NCBI RefSeq assembly: GCF_036226525.1
Contig: NZ_CP108487.1
Coordinates: 3,162,001 to 3,226,000 of the forward strand
Reading direction: 5' to 3'
DNA from: Kribbella sp. NBC_01245
Lineage (GTDB): Bacteria > Actinomycetota > Actinomycetes > Propionibacteriales > Kribbellaceae
Length of the DNA: 64,000 bases
Shown here: positions 62,011 to 64,000 of the stretch, piece by piece
Position numbering within the stretch: position 1 is the stretch's first letter
Layout of the letters: each line of letters opens with the position of its first letter
The notes under the pieces: generated by a model
The model's database searches: none
Told to the model about the DNA's origin: nothing
Seen by the model: only the letters and a program-made list of their open reading frames with translations
Translations under genes and position numbers: made by a program

Positions 62011-62063
62011 CGTTGCGTCCATGCAACGTATAACTAAGTACAGAGCGTTGCATGGACGCAACG
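62011..62063. promoter_or_regulatory. Perfect 18-bp inverted repeat, probable operator
   Basis: Arms 62011-62028 and 62046-62063 (CGTTGCGTCCATGCAACG and its reverse complement) flank a 17-nt AT-rich spacer containing TATAAC. It lies 23 bp before the 62087 start codon, so a dimeric repressor bound here would control the small gene and the coupling ATPase. Confidence 0.7.
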
Positions 62064-62086
62064 ATAAATAGAAAGGAGGGAAGATT

Positions 62087-62323
62087 ATGAGTAACAAGAA
62101 TTCACGCGGCAGCCGGAGACCGGCTGGCCGGGAACGTCGCCTCTCCATCCGAGCGGTGCGCCGCAATGAGCCAGATATGCGGAAACTCGGGCGTGCTCTC
62201 ATTGAACTCGCGATGGCTCAGGCCGAAGCAGAGGCGGAAGCCGAGAATGGGCGCACTTCGGACTCCACCACTCCATCTGAGCTATCCCGCAGCGCCGAGG
62301 CCTCAGGAGTAGCCGATGACTAG
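62087..62323 (+). CDS. Small charged protein, possible auxiliary transfer protein
   Basis: The 78-aa protein is basic at the N-terminus (NSRGSRRPAGRERRLSIRAVRR) and acidic, Ala/Glu-rich at the C-terminus (AMAQAEAEAEAENG). AAAGGAGG precedes the ATG. It overlaps the next gene by 8 bp. It may be a DNA-binding accessory factor; no family recognised. Confidence 0.6.
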   Translation: MSNKNSRGSRRPAGRERRLSIRAVRRNEPDMRKLGRALIELAMAQAEAEAEAENGRTSDSTTPSELSRSAEASGVADD

Positions 62324-64000
62324 AGGCCGCAAACTTGACGAACTCATCTGGCTGCAACTTCACTTCCAGCGGCCCGTGCTACCTGCCACCGTCCTCGAAC
62401 TCCTTCACCTGTGGAGCGGTGACCCTCGCAATCCACGGCTCGTACTGGAGGTTCGGTCCTGCCTGACGACACAGTACTTACTAGGTGTCCCGCGCAGGGC
62501 TGAAAGCTCTGTCGCCGCCATGGTGAAGCAGACGATCCGCGGGACGCAGATCACCACTAAGGACGTGTATCGGCCCGAAGTCAGTCACGCCGCAGCTCTA
62601 CGGATCAGCAGCCGAACGAGGGCACTTCGCACCGGCGATCCAGAAGCATCGACCCGCGCGATTCTGGCTGCTCTGCACCGTGTCTTCGGTACTGAGCACG
62701 CCGTGATTCAGATCGTGCTCGGGCCTCGTAAAGCCGCTCGTGTTGTCCCGGCTCGGCCGATGTCGAGGTCAGCTGGGATCTTCGGCCCTGCGCCGGCAGG
62801 TCACGCAGACAGCGAAGGTCGCAGCGCTCAGCGCACCAAGGAAAGCGAATCTGGCTTCGACTGCGTGATCCGCTTCGGTGTCAACGCTGCCTCACCTCAG
62901 CGTCGCCGTTCCCTGATGGCTGGCCTCCTCACCGCTGCGCGAACACTCGACGCACCTGGCACCCATCTGCGCCTCGTCCCGGATCGGGCACGCAGACTCA
63001 ACGCCGGATTGAGTCCGTGGTGGTGGCCAATGGCTCTCAACAGCTCGGAGCTCCGCGGCCTCATCGCATGGCCGATCGGGGAATCTGATCTCCCTGGAGT
63101 ACCGGGAATTCATCCCCGTCTACTGCCTCCATCCGACCTACTCTCAGCGACACCAGACCTTGTCGTGACCGAAGCAACCGCACCAGGACACACGCGGGCA
63201 ATCGGCCTCGACGTCGGCGCATCACTCCGACATACATGGATCCTCGGGCCGAATGGAACGGGAAAATCCACGCTTCTCGGCAATTTGATCATTCAAAACA
63301 TCGAGGCAGGACGCGGAACAATTGTCATAGAGCCCAAAGGCGATCTGGTAAATGATGTCTTATCGCGTATCGGTCGAAACCGCTGGAACGACGTGATCGT
63401 GCTGGATCCCACCGACGAAGCACCACTTGGGCTGAACCCACTGGCCGGCACCGGGGCGCCAGAGAGCCGTGTGGAAGGACTGCTGAGCGTCTTCCGCTCG
63501 CTGTACGGGGACTCGCTGGGCGTCCGCAGCCAAGACATCCTGCACGCCGCCCTGCTAACCCTGGCAAGACGTGGCGATGCCAGCCTCGCCATGGTGCCGC
63601 TGCTGCTCACCAACACCGGCTTTCGCCGTTCCGTCGTTCGCCAGGTAGCGGCAGCTGACCCGATCGCCCTTGGCCCGTTCTGGGAATGGTACGAATCGAT
63701 GTCGGACGAGAACCGCGCCAACGTCATCGCACCGCTTCAGAACAAGCTACGGCCACTCCTGATTAACCCAGGGCTTCGGGCTGTCGTCGGACAGCGGAAA
63801 CCACGGATCACGATGAACGAGGTCCTGTCCGGCAGCAAGATTCTGCTCGTCCCGCTCCGGAAGCAGGTCATTGGAGCCGAAGCCGCCCGCCTGACAGGTT
63901 CGCTCGTCGTTGCCGAGTTGTGGCACGCAATCCAACGTCGGGTTGCCCTCCCGCAGAACCAGCGTCCACCCATCCTGGCTGTCATCGATGAGGTCCAGGA
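62316..64000 (+). CDS. Type IV coupling-type ATPase for conjugative transfer (3' end outside window)
   Basis: The frame is open from ATG 62316 to the end of the window (561 codons). The N-terminal part (residues 1-280; WLQLHFQRPVLPATVLELL, then SGFDCVIRFGVNAAS) is followed by Walker A GPNGTGKST (311-319), a VIEPKGDLVND segment and LAVIDEVQ (Walker B) just before the window ends. This is the VirD4/TraG-like family that pumps DNA in actinobacterial conjugation. It marks the block as part of an ICE or plasmid. Confidence 0.87.
   Translation, partial: MTRGRKLDELIWLQLHFQRPVLPATVLELLHLWSGDPRNPRLVLEVRSCLTTQYLLGVPRRAESSVAAMVKQTIRGTQITTKDVYRPEVSHAAALRISSRTRALRTGDPEASTRAILAALHRVFGTEHAVIQIVLGPRKAARVVPARPMSRSAGIFGPAPAGHADSEGRSAQRTKESESGFDCVIRFGVNAASPQRRRSLMAGLLTAARTLDAPGTHLRLVPDRARRLNAGLSPWWWPMALNSSELRGLIAWPIGESDLPGVPGIHPRLLPPSDLLSATPDLVVTEATAPGHTRAIGLDVGASLRHTWILGPNGTGKSTLLGNLIIQNIEAGRGTIVIEPKGDLVNDVLSRIGRNRWNDVIVLDPTDEAPLGLNPLAGTGAPESRVEGLLSVFRSLYGDSLGVRSQDILHAALLTLARRGDASLAMVPLLLTNTGFRRSVVRQVAAADPIALGPFWEWYESMSDENRANVIAPLQNKLRPLLINPGLRAVVGQRKPRITMNEVLSGSKILLVPLRKQVIGAEAARLTGSLVVAELWHAIQRRVALPQNQRPPILAVIDEVQ

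Noticed and set aside
1..64000. CRISPR array, rRNA genes or intact insertion sequence
   Set aside because: No regularly spaced direct repeats, no rRNA-like stretch and no transposase with flanking terminal repeats were seen.

Overview
The window is high-GC DNA from a filamentous or soil actinomycete. Codon use is GC-rich in the third position, GTG starts and GTGA/ATGA stop-start overlaps are common, and the families present (Lsr2, ECF41 sigma factor, TIGR03086, DUF6458, LuxR-ATPases, ricin-lectin secreted proteins, DddA-like deaminase) are typical of Actinomycetota. A Kribbella- or Nocardioides-like host is my guess; the sequence does not prove it.

Region 1, about 1-26.9 kb, is ordinary accessory chromosome. 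It holds secreted enzymes (zinc metallopeptidase, BNR/sialidase-like protein, ricin-domain protein, alginate-lyase-like protein), small regulator-plus-enzyme modules (ArsR with SRPBCC-RibD_C and PNPOx; LuxR-ATPase; VOC pair; TetR; SDR; a divergent ECF41 sigma unit with SnoaL and DoxX) and two related long perfect inverted repeats. At 21.3-25.1 kb an operon encodes an eight-cysteine small peptide, a MauE-like membrane protein, a TlpA-like thioredoxin, an S26 signal peptidase and an ABC exporter. It reads as a dedicated route for making, oxidising, exporting and trimming a disulfide-rich peptide, and is the best candidate here for an undescribed system.

Region 2, about 27-35 kb, is a scar zone: a headless SDR, a decayed copy of a phosphotransferase whose fuller copy lies 4 kb away, a broken tyrosine integrase, two oppositely oriented 3' ends of tRNA-Ala (att-like), and between them a three-gene unit (66-aa candidate RiPP precursor, pentapeptide-repeat protein, frameshifted phosphotransferase).

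Region 3, about 35-58.4 kb, is a defence and conflict island with lower GC: a secreted SGNH hydrolase, a Gabija pair (GajA/GajB), a type I restriction-modification operon (HsdM-HsdS-HsdR plus a YgjP-like metallopeptidase), a regulator divergent from a four-gene overlapping operon ending in a resolvase-like protein, a helical small protein with a DddA-like DNA deaminase toxin and its Imm1-like immunity protein, Lsr2, and a 962-aa STAND-type NTPase.

Region 4, 58.5 kb to the end, looks like part of an integrative conjugative element or plasmid: a tightly coupled operon (VWA-like lipoprotein, four-helix membrane protein, cytosolic VWA protein, MT-A70 methyltransferase, small membrane protein), a perfect inverted-repeat operator, a small basic/acidic protein, and a type IV coupling ATPase that runs off the window.
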